DNA of 64,000 nucleotides, from positions 23,784,759 through 23,848,758 of the forward strand of contig NC_044012.1 of the NCBI RefSeq assembly GCF_900496995.4, written 5' to 3'. Below are positions 1-25,676 of this stretch, piece by piece. The position numbers and the translations under genes were made by a program. Origin of the DNA: Aquila chrysaetos chrysaetos. Its lineage: Eukaryota > Chordata > Aves > Accipitriformes > Accipitridae. Under the pieces are notes generated by a model. That model was not told the origin of the DNA. It searched no databases and saw nothing but the letters and a program-made list of their open reading frames with translations. Position 1 is the first letter of the stretch. The number at the start of each line of letters is the position of its first letter.

Positions 1-780
1 TGCTTTCTGGCATCAAGTTCTTGTATGTGATGAAAATCCTGCAATGAGGGGTGTTCATCCCTGCACCTGATGAGGCCAGGAAGCATGGTTCCTCCCATGG
101 ATTGGATGCAGTTATGACTCAAGATGCATTTTGAAGGTGAGTTTTGACATGTTCTGGCCAGAAATAGGACTGGCATTGCCAGGGCATTGATTTTTCTCCT
201 GTTTATGTAATTATGTTGGCTTGCATCCCTCATCCCGGAAAAGCCATGGAAATGCATCACCAGCCACATCAACTTTCGGGGGACAGATGCACATTTAAAC
301 AGACCTGCCACCTGCTGCTGTTGGTCCTGAGTGTCCAGCACAGGGAAGTCAGAGCACATCGCTGTGCCATGGTCTGGATCCAGCAACAGAGCCACTTAGA
401 AACGATGCTCCACACCCTCACAAAGCTCCTAAAATTAGGCATGCCTGCAGGGGCAGCTGCCTTCAGGACTGGTGCTACCATTCCCCCCATTTTACAGCCA
501 GACCGTGACAAAGCAGAGTCTGTAAGAGGAAGATTGCAGTGTCACAGGCAGAGAAACCCCCACCATGGTACCGATGCACCCCAAATGTGAGCTGGGGACC
601 AGTGTTTGCCTGCACCCCTCCGGGCGGGCCGGATCCTGTCTGGCACGTCTGGCGAGGAGGAGCCAGAGGCAGTGCCTAACCAGGAGCTTCTGGGAGCGGG
701 CACCGCAGGGGTGGGAGCGATGTGCACCCCATGAAACCCCCGAGATGTTTGCCCCTCTGGCATCGCACCAGCCCCCATCC
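1..780. other. upstream intergenic DNA, nothing recognised
   Basis: No exon, repeat family or promoter could be recognised. The short open frames here have no family resemblance and no good splice borders. In the human order CSNK2A2 lies on this side of CCDC113, but none of its coding sequence is visible. Confidence 0.5.
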
Positions 781-784
781 CTGC

Positions 785-1290
785 GCCCATGTCCCCTATG
801 CCACCTGTCCCCATGTCCTCCTGTGTCCCATGTCCCCCTGGACCCATGTTCTGTGTCTCCTCATGTCCCATGCCTCCTGTCGCCATGTCCCCCTGTGTCC
901 CATGTGTCCCCATGTCCCCCTGTGTCCCATGTCCCCCTGTGTCTTTTGCCTCCTGTCCCCATGTCCCCCTGGGCCTGTGTCCCACGTCCCCCTATGTCTT
1001 TTGCCTCCTGTCCCCATGTCCTCCTGTGTCCCATGTCCCCCTGGGCCCGTGTCCCGTGTCCCCCTGTGTTCCATGCCTCCTGTCCCCATGTCCCCCTGTG
1101 TCCCATGTGTCCCCATGTCCCCCTGTGTCCCATGTCCCCCTGGGCCCGTGTCCCCCCATGTCCCATGCCTCCTGTCCCCATGTCCCCCCGGGCCCTTTTC
1201 CGTGTCCCCCTGTGTGCCATGCCTCCCGTCCCCCTGTCCCGTGTCCCATGTCCGCCCGTGTCCCGCGCCCCATCCCCCTGTCCCGTGCCC
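785..1290. repeat. C-rich minisatellite (VNTR) upstream of CCDC113
   Basis: Short imperfect units of the kind CCATGTCCCCCTGTGTC are repeated dozens of times. Blocks such as GCCTCCTGTCCCCATGTCC recur at about 870, 950, 1005, 1077 and 1168, giving an irregular higher-order period. The array runs straight into the GC-rich CCDC113 promoter. The repeat has few stop codons in any frame on either strand, so long spurious open frames cross it. Copy number is likely to vary between individuals. Confidence 0.9.
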
Positions 1291-1339
1291 CCCCGCGCCC
1301 CCGCCCGCCGCCCCGCCGGCAGCGCGCACCGCCCCCGCC

Positions 1340-1352
1340 GTTGCCAGGAGAC
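1340..1352 (+). promoter_or_regulatory. candidate RFX X-box at the CCDC113 start
   Basis: GTTGCCAGGAGAC contains a perfect RFX half-site (GTTGCC) followed by a degenerate second half (GGAGAC against RGYAAC). It ends 4 bases before the ATG of a gene for a motile-cilium protein. RFX factors, with FOXJ1, are the known activators of such genes, usually through X-boxes close to the transcription start. The match is visible; binding is inferred. Confidence 0.5.
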
Positions 1353-1356
1353 GGCG

Positions 1357-14035
<12,679 letters not shown>

Positions 14036-14066
14036 GTTTATTATATGCAGGGTTTATTATATGCAG
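14036..14066. repeat. 15-bp direct repeat, two copies
   Basis: GTTTATTATATGCAG occurs at 14036-14050 and again at 14052-14066. It is a minor tandem duplication with no visible function. Confidence 0.8.
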
Positions 14067-17000
14067 CAAGGGCAGGGTCCATGCTATGGCATGTTTAGGA
14101 CAGGGGCATCCCAGGGAAACCTTGGATTTTTTTTCATGGTTGTCTTCTCCTCCCTCGATATAGCCAATCCTGCACGTAGGAAATTCAGTACTCTATGTTC
14201 CTGCAATAACTCTGTTAGTGCTTATCTGTCCCACTGAGAAGGGTCTTTCGTGTGTATTATCCCTGACTCTTGTGATGTTGTGTTTGAAATGCTGTGGGAA
14301 TCAGCTGGGAGGCAGCAATCTGTAGTTGACTTTTGCCAAAAGGGGCTACTTAACCCTGCAAGAGCCAGGAAAACATCTCCGAGAGGTTGGTTTCACCCTG
14401 CCCTCCCCATGGGGGTGCCACTCTGAGGCTGGTCCCCGATCACCAGCTAGGCTGTTCCACCATGATGCTGGTGTTGCTGCAAACAGCATGTATCCAAAGG
14501 TGACGCTGGCACCTGACAGTGGCACTGCCTGAGCCAGAGGTGCCTGGCACCTGACTCACTGTGAGCATGACTTGACTTATTTCATCTTATCTGGATCCAC
14601 AGGGGTCAAAGACAACCTGCATGAGACCAAGTGCTGGTGGAACCATGACCAGCCCATGTCCTTGACCCACGGGCTGTGGGTCGGCCAGCTTGGTGACACC
14701 GGTCCTGTCCCATTTTGCAGGTGTCAGAGAAGGTCAGCACTGCCAACGAAGCATGACCTCCATGGCAGCTCTCACAGGTGGCATGGGATGCTCTCTGAGG
14801 CCAGCCCAAGCCTCTTCTTTTGCCCAAAGGACCAGCTGTCTCCCTACCATCCCTGCTGGGAGACAGGCACCTCTCGTGAGGAACCACAGCCTCCCAGCAG
14901 CCTGGCCACAACTCAGAACTAATGAGTTTTAAGCCCCGTGGTTAATGAAGCTGACCTGACTCTGCACGGAGACAAAGCCTGAAGCCTGCCTCCAGCTCTG
15001 CCCACAGCAAGCTGAACACGGCACTTCTGTGAGCTTGTACAAAGCCTCCCTTGTGCAGGAGGGGATCCAGCCAAAAAAGTGATCTCCTTGGCTGCGTGTC
15101 TCCTGGTGCTCCATCATTAATATTATTTGCTGGATTGCTCCTACTACCAAGGAAAATTTAACAAGTAAAAGCATCTGGTAAAAATCTACTGACCACAGTA
15201 AAACACCAACCGAGCCAGTCTGTACAGCATGACTTTTGCAGCCTTTGAGGTACATTCACTCAGTTTACCACCTAGAAAAACAAATGCTGTGTAGTACTTG
15301 CAACACTGCCAGTGTGAAGGCTTTGATTAAAGCTTGTGTTACCAAAGCACAGTGACATGTTTGAGAATCAAGTGCTGCTTCCTTCCCCAAGCCCGGTTCC
15401 CTGTTGCGCAATTACATGTGTCTTAAGTCATCTCCTTGGCATTCTGTGCTTCTCCTTTTGTGTTTCCAGATCACACTCCTCCCCTTGCTGCTGGCCTTTG
15501 CACTAAGGTCCTGACTCTGGGGTTCTGGTGACGGGCCTTCTGGCTGGGTGCCCAGCAGGAACGATGCACCTTGTCTTTGCTGAGGAACTCTGTGAGAAAA
15601 CAGCTTTTGGCCACTGGCGCCTTCATGTCTTACAGGATTACTCACAGGTGGTTCAAATCTTGCCTTGGACACAAATCTTGCCAGTGCTGCAACTGATGGT
15701 TTTGGTTCTGTGCTGGAGGCAGCAGCTGCAACGGAGGCTGCCATGGCGAAGGCATGTATGGCCTGGATGGGTCGGGTACCAGCACGCTTGGCAGAATGAG
15801 GCCACCAGCATGTTCCTCTTGGTTGAATTCATTTCAGCAGATAGTGAGCACGTGTGAGCAAACCCATCTAACACCCAGAGACAATGGTGTTTGCCATTCT
15901 CAGAGAAGGTGGCCTGGGACTGCGCGGCCAGTAGTGAATGACTCCAGGCAAGTAGAGCTATTGCATGGGAATTCTGCTGTGTGGCTTACTTAGCCAGCTC
16001 CATGGCTTGAATACATCTCTGGATGGGAACCTTGCTTTTTTATCAAAGCACACATGGAGACCGCTGAGGGTGTTGCCTGCAGCAGCTGTGGCAGGGTGCT
16101 GTTCCCTGGCATGACCCCCGGTGCCCTGGTGCATGGGCTGTAGCAGCTCAGTGGAGCCATTTGGCCAGAGTTTGCATGGAGCAGCCTGGTGATGGAGAGG
16201 GCACCAAGTGACCCAAGAGATATTTTGTGAATTGGCTCAATACCTTTTGAAGGACACTGGAATCAGTGGACCCTTAAAATCCCTTCCAGTCCGATCCCAC
16301 GTGAAATCCCTCCCTCCCAATAAGAACAGAGGACAGCAAATAAAAAGAGAGGGAAGGTATTAAGAAAGCCAAGTGTCTGAGGAGGCCTTTGTTCAATGTT
16401 ATAACAATGGTGCAAAGGGATGATCCAGAATAAACCCACCTTGCTGACTCAGATTTGCTTACACATGTCAGTGGGCTAATGTTTCACTGGGAGGCTTTAC
16501 GCCAGATTGGGTATCAGCCACCCTTCAGCCACCTACACATGAGAAGTGACCAAGACACAGATCCTTGCAGCTCTCACAACTCTGCTCCACTCCCTTACCT
16601 TCACTATGGACAGACACCAACCTGCAATTCTTTATTTTTCTCTCTGTAGCCAGACAGGAGTTTTATAGCTCTGGTAGATTCTTCCATACTAAGGATAAGG
16701 GTACTTCAAACCTGGGGTTGTACTGCCAGCTATGTTTTGTGTAGAAAGGAAGGCAGAAAGTAGAGAGCAACTAGGTTGTGGGCAGGTCAGAGGACAAACA
16801 GTCTCCAAGCTGAGTCCTTCTAGCAGTGGATGATGTAGTAGTCCTGGAAGTACAGCACCACTGTTAGAGGAGGGCCCAGGACAAGGCTGATCCCACGTGA
16901 GATGTTACTGTAGCAGCCATCAAAAAGCCATTTCCACTGGCAGGACAGTGGGATTGGTCAGGAAAAGCAAACAGCAGTTACAAGCAGAAGTCTGGGCAGT

Positions 17001-19678
17001 CGGTAATACCATTCCCTAAGGGATGTGCATGCCTTTAACTGGAGGACAGATCCATACTGAATTAGCTTTTCTATTATAAGGATGATGACTCTATTTCTAA
17101 AGGGTGCCCTTGCCAAGGTGCTCTGTCTGTGTGCTTCATAATAAAACAATTAAAACCCCCATTAATGCTAAAATCTTACCAGGCTAGCACAAAAAGAAGA
17201 AAGAAGGGGTCTTTCCCATCCCACAGAGCCAAGAGCTACCAACCTACAGGCATCGTGGGAATGGAAATTATTTTTAAAGGCTAGAAGAGATTAGATGGGA
17301 AGGATTACAGATGGCCACAGGTTTTGCACTCAGAAATCATCGCTGTTTGACAGATCGTTACACTGAGGATATCTGCCCCCAGACAATGCTCAAAAGCTTT
17401 CAAATTAGTGGCAGGCTCATTGTGGATCGGGTGACCTAGTCCACCCTCACTGGGCTGGTTATGAAACGCCTCTGGCTCTGGTCTCACTTGCTGAGACTGG
17501 AAGTTCAGGTACAAATGGCTCAAAGATCTGATTTATGGTTTCTCAACACGCCGGTGCCTCTACATGTTAGGTAAAGCCTCCAGACAATGAGGAGGTGCCT
17601 TCCTGATGGATTTACAAACAAGGGATGCTGGATGTTTGGCTGGTTTTTGTGAAAGAAATGAAGGACGCTCTTCGCGACACAGCAGGAATTACGCTGCCAG
17701 GGAGCGCTCCATCCTGAAACCAATCCTTCGCAGTCTTGCCTGTTTTATTCATGTCAGAAAATCAAAATCAATAATTTTAACTACCAGCCTAAAACTACCA
17801 CCTTTGTGCTTTAATTGTTAAATATCATTAAAATAACAGTAGCGAGAGCTCTGTGATCAGTGCCCTGACAGATTTATGTTTGCTGGCAGATTCCTCATTT
17901 TAATGTCAGTCTTCCCATACGTGAGATGGCATAGCAGTAAACATCCCAAACCAGAACATCCTCAGTGAGATGGCAATGAGATACTGGAAAAGGCAAGATC
18001 AAGAGTCTGACATGCACTGTCCTGTGTGATCATGTCTTGTATTGGCTCTGTACAATAGCAGTGAGGCGTAGTTGAGCGAGCATGAAGGACCCAATACTAG
18101 TGGGACTTCATTGACAGGTTTTCTTCATATTCGAGTGAAACTTAAGTTAAAAGGAATTCAAAAGGGGAAAGAAAGCCTTGAGATACACAGCTTCTGCCAG
18201 GCCACCGGTCTATGGCACTGTTCCCACCGAGTGAAGCAAAACTGAGCTGGCCATCCAGGACGCCTGTCCTCAGTATGATTTTTTCAGCTTTGTTCATCTG
18301 TTTTTCTGATGGTCCCATCAGTTTGCTCTAAACAGCAAGGATCAGGAGTATACAAAGAAAAGTCTCTAACACTCCAGTCCCTGCCTTGGACTGGGCACTA
18401 CTGGCTTCCCAGGGCTTCCCCAGAGCAATAGCTGGAAGTCACAAAGCAATGTTCTTGGTTTAAGTGATGGTGTAATCTGTGCTACAAATTCTTCTGTCCT
18501 AGGAGGAGGAGATGCCATGCAGATCAATGGCTCTTCCAGTTTCTGCCTTCATCCTGCCTCATCAATGTGAAGATATGAGAGCTCCCTAAATTTTCTTGTG
18601 TGATATATCCCTAATCCCTGTGGGAACTGGGCTGTTCTACCACCTGTGAAGCTGCAGGATGCCCGAAGACACGAATGACTGATAGAGCATCCAATGACTA
18701 ATGCAATGGCTTGCATGGCAGAACAGGGTCATACTTAATGGCCTGTGACAGAAAGCTGGCCAGGGCCAAGATGTGGTGCACAGATACTTTTACAAACAAC
18801 TCTGCCCGTTGGGTACTGGATCCTTTGCAGTGGGAGGCAGAGTCTGGCACAGCCTATGCACATTTGGTGAATTGCTGCAGTGCCACTTTCCTCCAGGCAT
18901 ACTTACCTTTTAACTGACCCCATGCTGTTTCCCAGCCACTGTTTCCTAGGTCCTGGGAAACTAAAAATTTTCTTCAAAGGTCAGCTAAAGGTCTCTCCTC
19001 TAACCATTGAAATTTCTAGCTTAATCCAAAGCTTACTTTGAACCCAAGCTAGCAGATCGTCAGCATGGGCGGAAGGTCAAGAACTGCAAGCACTCAAGCT
19101 ACTAATGCAGCGGGGACCTGGCCACACAGCACTGCTAATACAAGAATGCTGGAGTGCTAATCTAATCAGTCCATGAAGCTCGAGTGTTATTTTGCAACGT
19201 GACTCCTCTCACTAGAACTCACGTCAGTATTTAAAACCATCTGTTAGCTAACTCACAACCCCAAACCTTATTCATTTGGTCTAGATGCCGTCTCAGCACA
19301 TGGCACCCAGCTTAGGTTGGGATCTGTAGGCAACTAGAGCAAATCTCAAAATCTTAGCTGCTTCACATAAAGCTATGAGTTTACGTGAACGAGAGGTCAC
19401 GGCTATGACCGGGACGGCTGCTACTGTGACCTACCTCGCAGAAACATGCAGAGAGAAGGAACGCAGCCAGCCAGGCCTGCCACTTGTCATAACCATGATG
19501 CAGTAAGGGCTTGTAGACGTGTCTGTTTACAGAGCACAGAAAAATGGGAAGAAGCTTGATAAATTGTTCCCAGCGCACTGCTAGTCCTTAACATCAGGAT
19601 TAATTGCACAGAGCAAGATAACGCGGTTTATATCAATCAGCCCACCAAAGCCAAAGGAGTTGCTCCAAATGCACACAC

Positions 19679-19720
19679 AATGAGTGAGGGGAGCATCTCA
19701 ATGAGTGAGGGGAGCATCTT
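19679..19720. repeat. 21-bp tandem repeat, two copies
   Basis: The unit AATGAGTGAGGGGAGCATCT plus one base is present at 19679-19699 and 19700-19720, differing only in the last base. Confidence 0.85.
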
Positions 19721-20974
19721 GCACAACAGCTTAGGTGACTTGTGGAAATGCGGTTCATTTCTAAGACCTCAGCATTGAGTGATGGAGCTAGGGAGGAGGC
19801 TGCTCTGAACTGCTGCCTGAAATGAAGTCTAAACCTTCACATGCTGCCCAGACCCGTGTGCTTTGATACAGGATCCATTTTAAGCCCTCATTTGCATCTT
19901 TTACTCTGCACACAGCAGAAATCTATTAATACAGGAGAAGAACTTAAAAAATTGACTTCTTAAGTTAGGCTCTTTGTCCATACTGAGGGCACTGAAAACA
20001 AGCAACTTGTTTCTGGTTTTCATGAGTGCTGAGTACTTATTGGATGCCATGAAAATATCTGAGGCCATTTATTTGGCTTCCAATTTATTGGCCTCAGGAG
20101 CCTGATTTTATGAACTACTTTTTTAAGTTCAGCAAAAGCTCTTATCACCAAGAGCTTGACACAAGGGTTCTCCATAAAATGCTTGTGACTTTGTAGGGAG
20201 TGAGTCATCATCAGAGTATCACAGATGGTGCCAGTCCTGACCTCTTCACTTAAAAGGCTCGGTATTTACACTGCTGCCTTTTCAACACTGCTCAAGCAGT
20301 AAAACGGCAGCAATCCTGACTTGTGTACCCACTCGCCGGCTGTCACTGCGTGACAGGTGACCGTGTCTCTCTCCTGGAGGCTTTTGGCCAAAACACATGA
20401 TCATTCTTTACCTTTCTGAATCTGCATGTGACGATGAACAGCCTCCCAGAGTCACTGAGGGAAAGAAATGTATTCTGGCTATTTATAGATGCAAATAAGA
20501 TCCAGTTTCCAGCTGAAATATTAAGCAGTGGTTTGGAATCTGCCTCCTTCCTAGACAGCTCCTGGAGATGCTGACAGCTTGGGCTTCCTGGACCTTCCCA
20601 AGATTTTGGGGTGAAGGAGCAGAGCTGGTGATGCAAGATGTATTCCCTGATGGGGAATACTAACTCCTGCCCTCAGTTTCCTGCAGTGGGACTCCCCTCT
20701 TCAATCCCTCCTTAGAGAAGTGCCAAGATTTAGATCACTGGGGCTACGGTGCTATTTCTGAAGAGCTTGTTCCCAGCAGTACAAACCACATGCTTACAGA
20801 AACGTTGACACTTTTAAATTAACAAAGTTATTTCATTTCTGTCAGCACCCTGCTGTTCCTTTGAGACTATGCTAAAATGTAAAGCTTGCTCATTAATTAC
20901 TTCAAATGTCAAGGTTTAATTACAATGCCTCCAAGTTAAATTTCAAGCCAGCCAAACTTTCAGAGCCATACAGG

Positions 20975-20991
20975 AGACAGACAGACAGACA
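20975..20991. repeat. (AGAC)n microsatellite
   Basis: Just over four uninterrupted AGAC units. Confidence 0.85.
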
Positions 20992-21020
20992 TACCCATAG
21001 CAAGTTAATACTTCAAAAAA

Positions 21021-21037
21021 GATGATGATGATGATGA
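21021..21037. repeat. (GAT)n microsatellite
   Basis: Over five uninterrupted GAT units. Confidence 0.85.
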
Positions 21038-24000
21038 ATATTATTGATTTTCCAGCAGCAGCATTTCATCTTTCAGGCACAGAGCATGTTAACCGGAGTA
21101 TGCAGAAGCCAGTGTCGTACCTGTCTAGCCATCTGTGGGCTGGGGTATCCCACTTGGACCACAACTGCAAGTGTGAGTGCATTCCTGCAAGAAGAGGAGG
21201 AGTAAAACCAGGCTTCATTGCATAGCTCCAGAGAAAACACACACCCATCCTACTGGATGGACATCCTTCCCCATGGGTGAGGTAAAGGTGCATTAAAAAT
21301 CAAATTGCACCTGGGCTGGTTATCACAGCACAGCTGAAAATCTTCCTGTAAGCATGCTGGATTCCTGGCAACCCCTGAAGCCAGCAGTGAAGGCAACACT
21401 TGCTGTTTGTTGCAAACCGTGCCACTTTGAATGTCAGTGTTCTATAGCAGTATCCCATATTTTTTCCAGATTTAGAGACCGTGAGCTCAATCACAAGATA
21501 ACAGCTACAGTCTTGACGTGGTAAATCACCTAACTTAAAGCTGATAAATAATTTTTGGCCTTGTCAGCCATGAAGGTGTATTAGGCTTAGTTATGAAAGG
21601 ATGACTGAAGTCCTGGGTACCAAGAGAAAGCCCCTAAAAACTGGCAGCTTTAGATTTCAGCAAAATCAGGTGCTGGAAAGTGTTATGGAGATTAGCTGCT
21701 AGCTGTAGGTATTTCCCAGGAGGACAAAAGGAACCGCCTCTCCACAGCCTCCGCACCTAGCTGACGGCACGCCTGGCCTGTGACGCACGTTCAGTGCCTT
21801 TGCTGCAGAGTGCAACATCGGGCTGAAGGTTTCAGAGTCTGTAATTTAAATGGCACCAGTCCCGGTTTCCCTTTTAAAGCTGTGGCAGTCTGAGAGAACC
21901 AGAATGGTTGGTCAGTCAAGGTGACAGACGTCTGCTAGATGAGATGTACCAGCACAAGTTGCCTTGTCATCAACTGCCAGAACGTAGAAGTTTCATCTTC
22001 CTGACAGCGCTTTCAGCGGTGAAAGAGGATGAAGCATCCAAACAAAGCATCTCCTGATTATACTCGGGGGACTGTAATCTTGCAGTTTTCTTAGATGCTG
22101 TGTCTGTATCAGAAACTTACGTTTAATTTCTACTGTCTTAATCATTAAATCAGAATTTAGAAGACTGTGGCATGTTTCCATCTTGCAATATTTTCTGGCT
22201 TCCTTAAAGCCCCAGCTCTGGAGCCATGTTTCAGTAAGGGGAAAAAAAATCCAGTACTTTTTGAAAACTTGAAAATTGTCAAAAATTAGACATCAGAAGA
22301 ATATAAAAAAAAACAAACCCTAAGACCTGCTGAGAAAAAAAGATCTATGACTTCTAAGCCAGCTTCATGACTTTTAGGGCCCAATTCATTATTTTCTAAA
22401 ATATATTGTTGTCAAAGCTGTAATTTAGCTCATAAAAATGTTTCTTGTTCTAGGGATAATAACACGTCCTGGGGTTAATGGATTCTGTAACCTCCTATGT
22501 TTCAGTTATTTTTAAAAATCAGTCATTGGCAGCCAGCTGGAGAGTGCTTTATTAGCAAACATCCCCAGAGAACAGACACTCTAACACTTGATATCTTTTT
22601 GGCTTAGAGGGTATGGCAAGGACACAAAGCTCCTCACTGCACCTTGGAAAATGGGAGAACAACAATGACACAGCCTAAAACGTGCTGTGCAGCATCCCAC
22701 TGACCAGTGCTGCCTTGGCACAGGGTTTCCCCCATTCTCTGCCTGCCCCGTACCACTGCCACCACGATCGCGGAGCGGGGCAGGTCTGACCTGCACCCTG
22801 CCCTGACGTATCACCTGCTGCATGTGTAGTTGATTTTTGTTTTTCATATAAAGTAATACTACAATAACCAACATTACGTATTAACAAGTTCAAATGTGTT
22901 TTACAATTTTTAGCAATGTTTGAAAGCAAAGGGCTGTATTCTTGACTAATGTGACACTACTTGAGAGACCAAAGTCAACTTTATTAACATCACATCTTAC
23001 TTACATAAATCCACATATATATCAGGTCAAACCCTATTTTTTTAATGCATTGCAGATCCTGTTTCCCTTTTACATCAATACATGTTCCTGTTGTCTGTGG
23101 AAACCCATGTTATAACTTCTGTGCCATCAACATTTAACTTTTTAATATATTTTTTCAATAAAATAATTAGTGATATATATGGTAAATATGTATCTAAAGA
23201 ATGTATAAATATATATGTCGATACATATATGTGCAAATAGTATTAACATATATTAATGGGATTTTACTGGCTAAAGTATACAAGTATAATGAATTCAGCT
23301 GCCCCTAAAGAATATACAACCATTCATTTGAAAATTAAATAAACATTTCAAAATCAAATAGACAACATGGGTAACCAAAATGAATTTCTGAGAAAGTGTT
23401 TTCTCATGTGTTTTTTTAAACTTTCTACCAATCAATCAGAAATGTTTTTTCCCAATGTGAAGTACAGCAGGCTTCTGAATTACTTCAGCTCTAGTCAAGG
23501 AATCAATAGTTGGACATACACTTATTTTTTGTTCAGCTCCTGACTCTTTGTCGTCTGTTAGTGATACCAATATACCTAGTTTTTCTTAGCTAGTTGCACT
23601 GGAAAAGGAGCTCACATTATAGAAAATCCAGCAAAGGCTAAAAATGTAAACTTCATTCAGAGTCTGCTGGTACTTTTTTTTTTTTCCACAACTACATCTC
23701 CTTGTATGGGGATGCTAATGGAAACAAGACACAGAGGCTAAAATAGTATTAGGTGCAGGATTATACACTCAGCTAAAACAGGTAAGGATTTGGTATTTTT
23801 GGATCCTGCCCATACTTGACTTGCATAAATCAAGTGTCTGTTTCTGAAGAAACAGTAGTGAAAGCAAAAGTTAATGCTTACTCCTAATGTGAACAAAGTA
23901 TATTAGTTGCAATCATTTATACCACAATAGGTATGAAGTCACTGTCACCCTGTCACTAATGTTTACTGTCTTCTCCACAACCATGTAAATGACAATCCTA

Positions 24001-25660
24001 AATGTAAGATACACAAGGTGTATTATGACTTTGTTTTCTGAAAGCCTTATCTTGCTTTTGCCTAACAGGTATTACCCACTGAACCCAAGTTGTTAATTCT
24101 AAAACAGCATTCAGTCATGCTAGAGATCTGTCAAATTAGACCTGTACCAGCTAATCAGGGTTCTTGTTTGAAAACTGATTTACAGTTCTTAACAAACCTA
24201 AAACATGTCACCTAGCAGTCCTATTCCAAACAAAGCAGCAGCACACTCTTTTTGCAAGAGGTGAAAGACACACATCTGTGTAAAATTGTCAGTCTCCAAA
24301 TCACAGCAATTCTGCAAGGCAATTGAGGCGGAAGTGAAAGTACCAATAAAAAAAAAATGAGCCAGATGAAATGATTTGCCACTTAGAGGAGAAACAGGCA
24401 ATAAAAATAATCTTTCTCTCTTGGTTCGATTCCACTCCTTCAGCACAGTTTGAATATAATCTAATATAAATGTGCCCTTTCCAGAGCAACTCTTCTTATA
24501 GAGAGATTTACCTCGGCTTGATTTAAAGTATCCATTTGCAGGCCAAGCACCATGAGAAGCTTTTAAATATGACATTAATATAAAAGATGACAAATAAAAA
24601 TGGTTCAGATATAAATAAGTTGACAGACCAATAGAGGGCAAGGTACTAAGAGTAAATTGCAAAGCTATATGGGTCTATGGTGTGTAATGAGATAATTTAG
24701 GACTTGGGAGCATGAGAAACAGAGAGCCCTTAAGGGAACAAGGCTAACTAAGATAGCTTTGGTCTCTTATGTTCCTCAGCCCCCTTCTCTGGGCATGAAC
24801 GAGGGGGGATGCCCTGTGGTGATGGTAAATGTGTATGCAATTTGTTATTTTAAGTAGAAAAGCCCTCATTAAGTGAACTGGATAATGGCAAACACATCTA
24901 CCCTGGATCTCTAGTACAGAAATGCTAGTGCATTAAACACAGCATTACCTTCAGTGAGTATTATCAACCTGAACCTTGCCTGCATACAAAAGTTGTAACA
25001 CTTTAATTACCATAAACTATACCAATATTACTCTCCTAGCATGAACACTGTAATACAAGACTAAAGATACTACTTGTACACCCCTATTGGTGATACAAGC
25101 AGGGGAATATAAGAAATAGTATAAAACCCATTTTATAAATGGTTTCACAGGAAAAGCAAATGGAGGTATTGGGCCTTTAGGCTTTAAACTCAGGCTTCCA
25201 GGGAATTCACAGTCATTCCCCTGACACATCTCTGGATCGGACAGCAATTGCCTGGGTGATTTTTTTGAACCTTCTTTAGAGAGACTGCCCATGCTCAGAT
25301 AATGATCTGAGCATGTACACAAGCCACCTTCTGCCTGGGAGTCATGCAGCCATGTAAGTGTGGCAATGAATCATGGAATAATTTGGAGGTCACTGGGCTC
25401 AGCATCCTACCTAAAGCAGGGCAAACTTTGAAGTTAGAACCAGTCTGAGCCAAGAGGTGACATTAGCTTGAGCTCAGCGCTGTGTAACGCAGGATTAACT
25501 GGAACTGGTGCATGTCTGGCAGGCTTCAGGCATGGCTGGGGCAGGCGCGTTGTTGTCTGCACCTCACTGTGTTGATATGCCTGCTATCTCCTAAGAATAC
25601 ACTGAAGAGTTTTGCAATTTTCTGCTCCTAGGCTAAACAGGGAAAGATCTTGGCATTGGC

Positions 25661-25676
25661 AAAAAAAAAAAAAAAA
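25661..25676. repeat. A16 homopolymer
   Basis: Sixteen consecutive A bases, followed by GCAG. It could be a retroposon tail, but nothing recognisable lies to its left. Confidence 0.8.

Noticed and set aside
785-1290. CRISPR-like array
   Set aside because: Units are contiguous and imperfect with no unique spacers, and the genome is vertebrate; it is a minisatellite.
24198-24662. 154-codon minus-strand frame with hydrophobic stretches
   Set aside because: AT-rich sequence gives hydrophobic translations by chance; no good donor follows the possible acceptor at about 24640.
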